Assembly (NCBI GenBank): GCA_037176905.1
Contig: JBBBWG010030154.1
Location: 22,213 to 45,892, forward strand
Direction: 5' to 3'
From: Azolla pinnata
Taxonomy: Eukaryota > Streptophyta > Polypodiopsida > Salviniales > Salviniaceae
DNA: 23,680 nucleotides
The notes beneath the pieces are model-generated. The model saw only the letters and a list, made by a program, of their open reading frames with translations. It did not search any database and was not told the DNA's origin. The translations under genes were made by a program, and so were the position numbers. This document shows positions 1 through 10,858 of this stretch, piece by piece (position 1 is the stretch's first letter; every line of letters begins with the position of its first letter).

Positions 1-1076
1 GCCTTGATTTGACTGTTCGCTAACTCTTAGTAAGCTGCAGGACCCAAATCATATATACCTGATGATGATGATGATGAATCGATCCAATCAATCGCCTTCC
101 AGCTTGCACCCTTTCAAATCATTCCCCTCTTTTAATAGATTTGTTCTCCGGTCACATTGCTTGCCCTGATCAATTAGACTTTTACTTACAACGTCAATGA
201 TCCCCCGTAAATTAATTTCATTAGCTAATTAGCCTGCTCAACTAGCTTGATTACAACAATCCCCCATAATTTAATTCATTACCTAAATTATCAACCTGAT
301 TGATCAATTGGTTTATTTACAAAACCCCATGATTCGATTAGCTTCTTGGGAGGGGTTCATAGACTTTATTCGGAAATTCGCGGCAGCTTTGCGTGTAAAT
401 CGAAGCTCCTTTAATTATCTCATGCTCATGAAGACCGAGCTTTCGGACTACTACAGATTCTTCATTGGTGATCAACTATTATGAGCTCTCTTGCTTTCTA
501 ATTGTTTGTCACCTTTCGCGAACGAATGATGATTTAGCATCTTGACAAGGACATTGCTCCCACCAAAGGTCTTGAGGCAAATCCTTGGCAGCCTCATTTA
601 CGTCACTTTCACTCGACTTGGCTTGAGCTAGCTAGTGTCCGTCCAAACTATTGAGCCAGTTCAATAAATGACTACAAGGTCATGCTCACTCAAGCTCTGC
701 AAAAGGAAATCTACCAAAACATGTTCACAACAACAATCCAAGTGGACAATGTTTGGCAGATTCAGAAGGGAGCTTTGAGCCTCCAACCGCTATAAGATGC
801 CAACTTTGCGAGGGAGCAACAGAAACAAAGAGCACAAGAATAAGAAGAGGAAAATCTGAGGGTGGAAACAAGTCGTTGCACTGAGCTCGATTCGTACTCA
901 AGATCGGAAACAGGGCAGATTAAAGCGCGAGAAACGTTCGACACAAATAAGCGACGTCCGAATTAAAGCCGCAACCCCGACTTGATATCGGCAACATTTT
1001 ATCACAAGCACAAGTCAACAGAACCATGACGCATGCATTCATAAATTCAGCTATTGCAAGAGCTCGACTGCGAAAA
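1..1076. other. Left-edge non-coding stretch, no gene recognised
   Basis: No coding exon could be supported on either strand; the only open frame (minus, 762-944) is 60 codons with no recognisable family features. The stretch holds a short GAT repeat at 64-76. At about 185-330 there are three diverged copies of a roughly 60-bp unit, each with a C-run (near 202, 261 and 325) flanked by TTACAA and AATTAATTT-like sequence. The right half is likely upstream flanking DNA of the VPS26 gene. Confidence 0.5.
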
Positions 1077-1206
1077 ACCCTAAACCCTAGCCCTCCTAAT
1101 CCTAAACCCTAACCCTAAACAATCCTAAACAGTAACCCTAACCCCTAGCCCTAACCCTAACCCTAACCATAACCCTAACCCTAAACCCTTACCCTAAACC
1201 TAAAAC
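1077..1206 (+). repeat. Interstitial telomeric repeat tract (degenerate CCCTAAA / CCCTAA array)
   Basis: About 130 bp consists almost entirely of CCCTAAA, CCCTAA and single-base variants such as CCCTAG and CCATAA. This is the C-rich strand of the plant telomere repeat TTTAGGG. The tract ends about 250 bp upstream of the VPS26 start codon. Short versions of this motif (telobox, AAACCCTAA) are known promoter elements of plant housekeeping genes, but this tract is longer and more array-like than a single telobox. It could be a fossil of a telomere-derived insertion or a promoter element expanded by slippage. Confidence 0.9.
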
Positions 1207-1319
1207 TTGAGCCGGAACACACTAAAAGCTCACCGTTTGAGTTAAGTAAATGCAAGTATGCAATAAGTGTATGTATCATCACGTATCTTGTCTTTGTAGA
1301 CAGACGATCAAGAACTCGT

Positions 1320-1395
1320 GGCAAGCAGAAGCAGGAGCAGAAGCAGGAGCAGCACCAACACCAGCAGCAGAAGGAGAAGCAGAAGGAGAATGGGC
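1320..1395 (+). repeat. Purine-rich GAA/GCA/GGA trinucleotide tract in the VPS26 leader
   Basis: Imperfect GCA, GAA, GGA and CCA triplets run up to about 60 bp before the VPS26 start codon, in the probable 5' UTR. No TATA box or transcription start could be fixed, so membership in the mRNA is inferred from proximity. Comparable GAA/TTC tracts precede the other three genes in this window. Confidence 0.6.
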
Positions 1396-1453
1396 GCCGC
1401 TCGCCTTCTTCCCCTTCTCTCCCGCCCTCGCTGAATCCTGACTTTCGCCAGCT

Positions 1454-4400
1454 ATGGTTAGTTTCTTCCAGTTGCCACTGTCGTTCTCCTTGATCTCTCA
1501 TTCTTGCTTACCCCCTTGAATTCCTTTCCGTGGAGATCTATCCCCTGAGAAAGGTTATGCCCCCCCTTCCGGTCGGATATGCCTTTGTTTTCGTCACCTG
1601 CTCTTCGATTCTTGAAAATGCGCTCGCTAACCAGGAAAATATCCGATGATGAAAGATTTGGCATCATTCTTCTCGCAAAACTACTTTGCTCAAACCCTCC
1701 AGTTTCCCCTTCGATTCTGCATTACTAGGTCTCCCTCAACTTTGGCGCTACAGCGCACGTGATTGCCACTGAGTGGTAATCAGATTACAGATCCATAGAT
1801 AGACATTTCCTGGTTCAGTATACATTATATTTGTTGCATCAAGCCATACAAAATAAAAAATTTCTCGTCAAATAGTAGCCAAAGTGAATCGGAGACATGT
1901 CACAACTGTCTCCTATTGGGGAGTCTCGGTCCTTTCCATGATGAATTGCCTTCTCTTTGTTCAGAAGAGTAAATTTTGAAGGATCATAATAACTGCATCA
2001 TGCGAAGGGGATATAAGCTTGGAAATTTGGGGATAGATTTGTTGTCGTGAGAGTTTAGGTGAAGAGTGAAAAGTATTACATTTATGTATTGAATACTGAA
2101 TGTGGTTTATTGATTCCTATTGAGTTGAATGCTGCCTCTGCCGACACCACCTGGGAACATGATGGGGATACTGTAGCCTATGTATCAGAATTATTTGGTG
2201 TGCTGAGATATGGCTCTATAATGAAACCATCTGTAAGGTACAATGAATAGAACAGATCAGCAAACATGAGCTGAAATTTCTCAATCAGAACAATCCCTTA
2301 TAAATGAAGAATTATCTTCTAAGATTTGGTCATGTAGAGACTTAATTTTATACCCAAGAATCTGGATGAATACCGTATCCTGAAAAAGAAACTCAATACC
2401 TTTTTGTATATTTTCACTCCTGACCAAGGATCAACGCTAATTTTAAAGAAACGCTAGTATAAGGTTATGACTGGACATACTTTCCTCCACACTTAAGAAT
2501 CAACTGCTTACTGACGGAGCACATGCTCATTGGCCTTGTTTTCTTCACACTTTTCTATTGCTTGAACTATTGTAGTCCGTTAAAAATGTTCTGGTCTAAA
2601 TCCAATGTGTGCATATGAATGGCTTTTATGGGCAGGGTGATGGCGTTGAAAAACAATTGTGAGGGTTTTGTGTTGCTGGTTTTGTTTCTGTATTAGCACC
2701 CTGTTGTCTTATTTCAAAATGAACATTTCCATGATTCTTTGTATTCTGTTAAAGGCTTGGGAATAGGCAATGACATCTCCTCCATATTTGAGCATGATGG
2801 ACATAGGGTCTCTCTGTTTTCATTGGTGGCACCATTGAGAAATATTTTACTTTTGATAGCTCTTTCCATAGTTTTATAGAGGCACATTTGAAGTGTCTTT
2901 CCAACAACCCTGAACTGAGTTTTATATCAAAAGCTTTTTTTTTGTAAGTCAAGTCTTGATCATGCCAGCAACTGTCCACCTCCCGAATAATTCTTTAGTC
3001 CACTTATTGACTATTGTTATGTGACTTTATGAAGATCAATATCTAATTCGAACTCAGTTTAAGTGGAAAACCTTTTTATTGAACTAGATACATATGTCAG
3101 TAACCTGTGCTGATTGCACTACTGTCTGATGATCTTGGAGCCCATTGGTTTGGCTCATCTAATCTAGAGTCTGTTGAACTTTGATGTTTTCGCACGGGCT
3201 ATGCAATTCTGTCTTATCCAATTTTGAGAGTTTGGGGGAAACAAGAACTGAGTATGCATTCATACAAGCATTCATAAGCTCACATGCATATGACAATGTT
3301 GACTGCTCTTGTGCACTTATCTATCTGGATTCCTACAAACTGTAGAATGTCATGGCATGCTTACTATGTCAGTTTACATGAAGGCATGATACAATATTGT
3401 CTACTCTTGCTGTCTAATGTGGTCTTGTCATTTTCTTTCTCTCATAGAATTACATACGTGGAGCTTTGGTTCCGTCTTATACAGCAACGATTGACTTTGC
3501 TGATGCTGACACTAGGCATCAGGTATGATGGCATCTATACCTGTAAATCTATGTATGTGTGTGTGTGCAAGTGAGTAGTCATGTGTCGCCTGTGTGCCAC
3601 CCTCTCTCTCCCCACCTATTTGTATCACATTTCTCTTTCATGCAGATGAATGATCCCCCCCCTCCTCTCTACCTATATATCTCTTCTGTCATTGTCTCTA
3701 ATATGGCTCTTCCTCTATTACACAAACTTCTCCTCTCTTTCCATTCACATCTCTATTCAATCTCTGTAACACACACATTCCTCTCTCTCTCTCTCTCATC
3801 TTTTCTCCCACCCACCCACGCACACATCCCTCTATAATATATCTCCCTCCTCTTTCTCTCTCTCATATAGGCACACTTCTTGTCGATCTTTTGAATAGAA
3901 ATCTGTTTTCTTTCTCTCTCTGTCACACACACAATCTTGTTTTTGTAAAGAAAAAAAAGTTAATGAGAGAGGGAATAAAATGAAGAAACAGAAAATGAAT
4001 ATTGAGAAAATATAACCTTCCATTTTTATGGCCGGTCCAAATGGCTCACGGTTAACAGAAAAATATCCTCCAAACTTAGTAAAATAAATGTATGAAAATT
4101 TGGAAAAGTAAGTTATAGTGTCCTGGTAGTGATATTACTATTCAAGAAATGTTCGAGGTACACATTCTATACTGAAGGCCAGTTTATATGCCATGATAGT
4201 ATAGATGAAATTCACTGGAAGACTACATGTATATGTTCATTTCAACAACTCATCAATCACTTAATGACTTGTTTCTATGGTTGTCCTGCATGTAGATTTA
4301 GCAAACTATATATCATGGTTAGTGTAATACTTATTTTGATTCCATGTTCATAGGTTCCAGTGAGAAAAGATAAGGGGCATATAGTTACAATGCCCCTTTT

Positions 4401-7400
4401 TCACAGCCTTGAAAGTCTAATCGGACAGGTACATTGATATTTGTGTACTCATGTTTATGTCTCTATCTATCTATCTGTTTGTGTATGTATATGCATGTGC
4501 ATATGTATGTAAGTCTCTTACAATGGTTTAAATGACACTTGAAAATTTCCCGGCAACATGTGAAATTTAATATATCTGATACAATGTAGCAGAACAGTTC
4601 ATGTGAATTTAGTATCCGGCAATGCTGGGATTATTTGCATAATTGCTGATTTTGTGTTGTTATTTCTAGGTTCGAATTGTTCCTCATCCTGGGAAAAAGC
4701 TTGAGCATCAGGGCATCAAACTTGAACTTCTTGGACAAATTGGTTTGTCAATAATTTCTTTACTGCTTTACCACCATATTTTAGCAAAGTAGGCAAATTT
4801 TATCATCTTTGAAACTATACTAAGTGCCTAGGATCCGCTGGAATGGCCACAACATGCATAGGGGTTAGTGTATGAAGGGGAAGAGAAGCATGAGAATATG
4901 TACTAAAAGCATGCCAGAGGTAGGGATAATTGACATTTCGGTACATACTAACTGCTTTATGTTGGTAACAAAAGAATGTCCACAAGATGTCTAGGGATTA
5001 GTGTATTAAGGGGAAGACAAACATGAGAATGTTTACCAAAAGCAGGTTAGAGGTAGAGAGATAATGCACATTTTGGTACATGCCAACTGCTTTATGTTGG
5101 TAACATAAGAATGCTATTACACTTTAATTAATCATATGCAGTGCTCTTGTCGAGCTTTGCAAGGCGTTTAGTGAGAACATCTGCGGTCTGTACTGCATTT
5201 TGATTTTGGTTGATATGATCAAACTTCTTCTTGAACCTGACTAATTAAGTGGTGCCATACATCAAATGTTTTTGGTGCCCAAATGGAACATGGCATTCTT
5301 AGACGGACACACAATGGTTCAGTTATTGCAGGAATGCCAATGGACAGGCCAATGGATGCAGTGCCACGGACTTCAATAGGTTGAAACTGCATTGTCCCTC
5401 ATGAGGTTGGAAACCTCTCAAGGCCTTGACTTCGTCTTGGGAAAAGTTGCAAGGAGTGTAGAAACCCTCCATAGTGGCTTATAAAACAAAACAAAAACTA
5501 GCACGGAGACAACTGAGGGGTAAGAGAGGATGTTCAAGATACCTATTAGCACCCGTGTAGTTGTTACTGATGTGAATACAGGAATTGAAAAAGCGGCAAA
5601 TGTAAGTTGTGCTCACAAGAGAGCTCTCCAAATAGTTAAGGCCATAGACCCACTATTGGATGATGACTATCATAGATCAGACTATGAAATAAGGTTTTTT
5701 GAGAAGATTGCCATTAGTCAGTTTAAACCAATCAATAATACTAAATGTCAATATAAATTATCAAGTTACCCCATAATCATGGTGAGCTGAGATGTTGTTA
5801 AATTTTATAACATTATAATAGAGCAAAAGATAAGTAGATGGACTTAAAACCAAATAAACAAGAAATCCTATGGTGGATCACATGGTTCAACTAACACTCC
5901 GTAATCTCATTAGTGCCCTATATTTAACTATGCTCACAATCTGTCGTTTGTGGAACTTAATGGAGAACAAAATCTGCAATTTTTTGAAAAACATTTTAGT
6001 GCTGGTATGATTGGTAACAACTGTCTGTGGGAATATAAACCAAGTCTCAGTGTGCATGTGTTTATTCAGTGTTTTAGCTGACGTTAAATAAAATAGTTTG
6101 GTTGTTTTTCAGATTTTGGTTTGGACAAAGATAAATCTTCAGATTTTACATCTCTTGGTATGTCAATTCTTCCTTGCAAATGTTCCAGAATCATTATATG
6201 AGTTGTGTTTTTGTTTTCAATAAAGTACATTTGTGGGTTGCTATTCGTTTTTCTAACGCATGATTGAAGGCCATTCATTGTTATGACAAAACCCATACAT
6301 CGTTTTTCTGGCTTATACAAAATTTATAGCATATAAAGTTACAATAGTGGAATTCACTCAAGTTGCAATTCAGATCACAAGCCTGAGGTTCTAAGGGTTG
6401 GTAAAGAATTGGGATACAACTAATGTACAGCATTAATCATGTAAAGAGTGTAGATAGGTTAGCAATGCTATGCTTACACATGATTTGAACTGCAGCTGAT
6501 GGAAAGAAATGTTAAGATGAAAAGAATTCAATTTAGATGAAAATTTTGGTTCATTGAAAATATAAGATTTTAAACCTCAATGGGTTGGCTTTTGCGGGTC
6601 AAGGGATAGATGAGAGGCGTTGAGATTAGGGAGCCCTTTTTTTATGAGATTTCTTCAGCTTCAAGTTGGTCAATGTCTTGGGCCTTCTATGTGACTAGTT
6701 CATTACAATAATGTTTTGAAGGGACCCACCCAAGTGATGTATGAGGCCAAAAGTTATATCCTTACAATCCTCATCGGTGCCTGGTTAAAAAAATGCAAAA
6801 TAGAAGTGCACCTAAACTTTGTAGCTTGTCTATATATGGAGTGATCAACATTCAACAGTATATGAACATAAGGGAACACGATATTTAAGAGTATGTATAT
6901 CTAAGAGTAGTGGAAGTGTCCCTTAGTTTTCTTAGCATACTTCTAGGATTCTGGCTTTCTATGGCATAACAGATGGATCAGCTGTTGGGATGTATACCCC
7001 TATACCCTCTTTTACTTAAATGGGTTTGATAAGGTGCAAATCAGCCACATGAGGCCCCATGTATTATTGCAATGGGCGACTATGCATTGTAGGATGTGGC
7101 ATAAACTGTCCTCATTGATGTAGGAAGGATGTCTCGTGACGGAGACAATCTTCACCCTAAATGTTCCATAAGTTAGATCCCTGTTTTCCTAGTATCTGCC
7201 TGTGTGAAAATTTAGTGCGCTAGCTGCTCTCCCTGTTATTCCATGAGACGATGCACCCAAGGAGTACCAGACATCTTCATACTGAAATTCCCCGTTTACC
7301 TAGTCCCTGGTTGAGTGGAATCATAGAAGATGAGATAAGCTACTAGCTACTCGGTAAGAGAATGCACCTAATCTCTTAGTTATCAATGAAATCTCACCAG

Positions 7401-9699
7401 TGCATCCATGACCACTGATGATGTGACCATCTGAGTTTGATAATATCATGCATATGGATGTTTTAGACTGAATTTTGTGATTACAGAAAGGTCTTTTAAA
7501 CAACTCCACCCATCAGAGAGACATCCAATCTGTAATAATAATTTTCCTGATTAGGACCTAAATGTACACTCTGTAAAGATTTGTCAGGGTAGCACCAGTA
7601 CATGATTCCTAGAGCAAGTATGTGAGCACATCCTTTCCAGTTCTAGTGGTGCATGCCCCCTTGTTACTTGTGCCTGTGCTCCTTTCATGGAGAACATTGG
7701 TCCATTAAGGTATACAAATCTATATGACACTCCTCTCACAGTGTCTGTATTCTAGAAGAGGCACAGAGCTCCTCATTGCCTGTGGTGCAATGTTAAACGC
7801 CATAACTCGATATTTTCAAAGTTTCACCATGTAAGTACCTGCCAACTGCACATCACTGTTTCTTTTGAAAGGGTACAGGTCATTAATTCAATGGAAGATG
7901 TTCTGGAGATGTTATTGATAACATAACGAAATTTGTGTAACAAGAGACTTGATTCCATTACCTCGAGTTGATTGTGTGAACACCTCACCTTTGTGATATG
8001 CCCAGAGAAATTAATGAATAGACATTTTTAAGATCCATCCGAGACAAGTTTGATCCTTGGGGATCAATTTTGCTGTGTGCTGAATGTAAAAGATTTGATG
8101 CCATGACTTTGAGTTTTCAGCCTCAATATCCTACGTTTGTGATATACCTAGAGAGATAGATAGAGACATTTGAAAGATTCATGGGAGACTGATTTCCATA
8201 TACGGGATAGGATCAAACCCCTAATCAACAAATTTAATACTGTCATGTAAGCCACCAAATCAGCAGCCAGAGAGACAGAGAAAGTGACGAGAGATCTATC
8301 GATCTTTGCAGTGAAGGAGCTTGACGTTCCTGGCGAAATCTATAGCATTAAGACCTACACCTTTGAATTTCCTAATGTGGAAATGCCATACGAATCATAT
8401 ATTGGCCTGAATGTTGTTCTAAGGTGAGGTACGACACTTTTTCCACTAAATTATAGTCTCTCTATCTTCTTGCACTTACGCATCATTCTTCAGGTATGTG
8501 TTGAAGTTGACAATTGCAAGAGGTTTTGGGATGTCCTCGTATGTATACAAAGACTTCTGGGTAATTGTTTCTTTCAACACAATTTAAGTAGCTGATGACA
8601 TCACTTTGTTATATCTTGTTACTTTGCCTTGTTTCAGGTTAGAAATCCGTCACCAATACCGGAGATCAATAATAGCATAAAAGTAATGGATATCGTGTAA
8701 CTAATCTTTTTAACATATTATAAATATGTATGTACGTATGTATATATAAATTACAAATGGATGAATACATAGAATGAATGTCTCATTTTTATATATTTGA
8801 TGTTGCAGATGGAGGTTGGCATTGAAGACTGCTTGCATATTGAATTCGAGTTCAGTAAGAGCAAGTAATTACTGTTTTGGGTTGTGCTTTCTAAATGTTT
8901 GCTTTAAAGATTGTGTCCCTAATCTTTACTTATTGTGCCTTCCTGTTAGATACCACTTGAAGGACGTAATTGTTGGCAAAATCTATTTCTTGCTTGTGCG
9001 GATAAAGATCAAGCATATGGAGCTTGAGATTAGGAAACGGGAAACGACTGGGTCAGGTTCGAGCACATTTCATCAAAGTGAGACATTGGCCAAATATGAA
9101 ATAATGGATGGTGCCCCAGTTAGAGGTGAGGATACATGAAATTACTGCTATCTGGTCTCAAATAGTTGACTAATTCAGAATTCTTTCTTCTAAGCCTTAT
9201 CTAGCTCAAATGGAGGATTAGGATGATACCTTCCTCTGTTAAACCATTTGCATGGTAAGACGCTTATAGGCATCGGTTTGGGGTGTCTTAATGGACCCTA
9301 TCAGGCATAGATTCTTGTCACAATATAGAGAAGATTCTTGCCATTTTGTGCTCTTCTTGTTCATAGATTACATAGACATTTTTATGGTACATTTTTAGAA
9401 ACATATGCGGACCATTGGGAAGTCTAATACACATCTTGTCATATACTTTGATAAAATCGTTGAATATGCTTGAGATAAGACATGCATGTCTTAAGGATAC
9501 TAAGTGATGGCAAAACTTTGCAGGTGAATCGATCCCGATTCGAGTATTCTTGAGCCCGTATGAGTTAACTCCCACATACAAAGCCGTGAATAATAAGTTC
9601 AGCGTTCATTACTTCCTGAACCTTGTGCTTATAGACGAGGAAGGGAGACGGTACTTCAAACAGCATGAGATCACAATGTATCGTTTGGATCCGATATGA
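1454..9699 (+). CDS. VPS26: VPS26 retromer core subunit (divergent paralogue), 11 coding exons, 300 aa
   Basis: This is the arrestin-fold subunit of the retromer core (VPS26-VPS29-VPS35), which sorts cargo at endosomes/TGN. Coding exons are 1454-1456, 3448-3522, 4354-4428, 4670-4742, 6113-6157, 8312-8423, 8494-8560, 8638-8682, 8809-8864, 8950-9125 and 9524-9699. They total 903 nt in one frame, all with GT-AG introns. Exon 1 is only the ATG followed by gttagt; exon 2 resumes with NYIRGAL, matching the family start MNYLLGAF. The C-terminal half is highly conserved: NNSIKMEVGIEDCLHIEF (161-178), YHLKDVIVGKIYFLLVRIKI (185-204), IMDGAPVRGESIP, and NKFSVHYFLNLVLIDEE. The N-terminal lobe is more diverged: QIDFGLDKDKSSDF stands where plant VPS26 usually has an EMYFDRGNFYDF-like stretch (recalled). 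The protein ends YRLDPI, slightly shorter than the 302-303 aa recalled for Arabidopsis. VPS26C/DSCR3 is less likely because C-lobe identity to VPS26A/B is high. Introns 1, 2, 4 and 5 are long and repeat-bearing. Confidence 0.94.
1457..3447 (+). other. VPS26 intron 1 (about 2.0 kb)
   Basis: This GT-AG intron (gttagt ... ctcatag) directly follows the initiator ATG. The sequence is AT-rich, and the short open frames in it (for example 2059-2250 plus and 2749-2979 minus) have no family features I recognise. A CACGTG G-box core lies near 1757-1762. A long intron right after the start codon would be a plausible site for intron-mediated enhancement, but the sequence does not prove this. Confidence 0.75.
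3555..3960 (+). repeat. Pyrimidine-rich low-complexity region with (CT)n in VPS26 intron 2
   Basis: A run of C/T-rich sequence with a perfect CT tract around 3781-3797 is followed by GT/CA-rich patches. Open frames here translate to Ser/Leu/Pro-rich low-complexity peptides and are not genes. Confidence 0.75.
4861..5115 (+). repeat. Diverged tandem duplication (period about 134 bp) in VPS26 intron 4
   Basis: Copy 1 (about 4861-4980) and copy 2 (about 4994-5114) share, in the same order, TTAGTGTAT, AAGGGGAAGA, CATGAGAAT, AGAGGTAG, TGGTACAT-like sequence and CTGCTTTATGTTGGTAACA. The offset is 133 bp at the left end and 135 bp at the right end, so a few indels have accumulated. No coding potential is seen. 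Confidence 0.85.
5128..5330 (-). pseudogene. Decayed Ty1/copia polyprotein fragment (RNase H C-terminus) in VPS26 intron 4
   Basis: The minus strand reads, in changing frames, SKNAMFHLGTKNI, then DVWHHLI, then FDHINQNQNAVQTADVLTKR and LAKLDKS, closing at a TAA at 5128-5130. These align with the canonical copia RNase H end: a CDNQ-like motif, KNPxFHxRTKHIDxxxHxI, and ADxLTK. The CDNQ position reads CNN followed by a stop, and there is a frameshift after TKNI and another after HHLI, so it is a dead remnant. It is antisense to the host gene, with no LTR identified. The stop after LDKS looks like the natural end of the polyprotein. Confidence 0.72.
6158..8311 (+). other. VPS26 intron 5 (about 2.15 kb) with two diverged tandem duplications
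   Basis: No gene is recognised in this longest intron. Two local duplications can be aligned by eye. One has a period of 111 bp (about 7170-7370; shared CCTAGT at 7188 and 7299 and ATGCACC at 7251 and 7362). The other has a period of 146 bp (about 7942-8195; shared TTTGTGATAT at 7990 and 8136, with AGAGA and GACATTT following in both). Both are heavily mutated. Confidence 0.7.
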
Positions 9700-10858
9700 G
9701 CCCTGCTGCCTTCATTATATGCATTTGTTTGGTTAAATGTAAGCTACCATTACTGTTCAGTTTTCACGCTGGAAATTGATTGGAATAAGAGGCTTTGTAA
9801 GCATTGAAATGGTTGCTACATTCAGCCTTCCAGGTCTGATGTGTTTGTTCTGATGTCAGAATATGGACAAGCTATAGTAGGATAGTCTATCATGTTAAGG
9901 TAAAATCACTGACTAATACTTCGATTTCTCTATAGCTTTCGGTTGATCAGTTTTTAAGACAATTATGAGTGATCTGTGATCATCCCACCGCAACAGTTGG
10001 TATCAGAGGCTTGACCTATTGTCTTGTTGCAGTCGATCACTTCTTGCCTTACACAGATATCCTCGAAGAAGGAAGCAATCTGATCATTCAAACAACCTGA
10101 TCATTCTCTGCTTTGCCAACTAGAAGTCAAAAAGTTCTCAATGTAATCCTTTTCTCGGACAAAATTTCAAGTGCTTGCTAGCCATTTGATTGATTTTTGC
10201 AAAATCAAACCCTTCTTGATTAATCAATCAAAGACTTGGCATCTCATCCCAGCAAAGATGGATCCCAGACCTAATGAAAAGTTTAAGAATGTGGATTGTC
10301 ATAATCCAAATCAGATTTTGATGGGAAAATTTCAAGCGCTTCAACAATATAACCTTGCATTTAACATATCTATCATAGCTAAAATTATCTTTATAAGCTT
10401 GAAATACTTGAACTGCTTAACAACTGATAGTGTAAAGATGTTATCATCTATCATTAGACCTTTATCATGTAAGTCCGTCTCCATAAAAACCAGTATGTGA
10501 CCTTGAACAGAGCAACATCCACATTCTTTGTTTCAATAGAGTTCCCAAATATCACACCAAACTTGCAAGTTCCTATTGACTACCGACTCCAAATATCTGT
10601 TATGACAGGAAATACATTTTACCACATGGTTGGATCACATACATGTTACAGTAACAAAAACATGTTTTGGCAGTGAAGGAAAGAACTTCACCAAGATTTG
10701 GTGCCATTTCTTTCAAAACTGTGTTCTATGCCTCTATTTACTACGTCAACGCATTGAACCATTCATCCATACATAAAGCACAGAGTATCTTGAGCACTGA
10801 AGTTGGGAAATCAACAAGGGTTTCAAGCTTTTCAATCTGACCCTAACCAGATGCCATT
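9700..10858. other. Convergent intergenic region between VPS26 and SF3B4
   Basis: This stretch must contain both 3' UTRs, since the genes face each other. An AATAAG hexamer near 9784 is a possible VPS26 polyadenylation signal; I see no clear AATAAA for SF3B4 on the minus strand. A plus-strand open frame at 10171-10500 (109 codons) is unrecognised and AT-rich. A copia-type primer-binding-site match lies at 9998-10009. Confidence 0.55.
9998..10009 (+). mobile_element. Possible copia-type primer binding site (initiator Met tRNA)
   Basis: TGGTATCAGAGG matches 11 of 12 bases of the classic plant copia PBS TGGTATCAGAGC. It is preceded by CAACA and a 2-nt spacer, the usual end of a copia LTR. No matching LTR start and no clear gag was found, so it may be a remnant or a chance match. 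Confidence 0.4.

Noticed and set aside
5530..5790. 86-codon open frame in VPS26 intron 4
   Set aside because: Looks less repetitive than its neighbours, but I recognise no family and it has no supporting context; could be part of the retroelement debris.
10171..10500. 109-codon plus-strand open frame between VPS26 and SF3B4
   Set aside because: AT-rich, no recognisable motif; lies downstream of the possible copia PBS but does not resemble a gag start.
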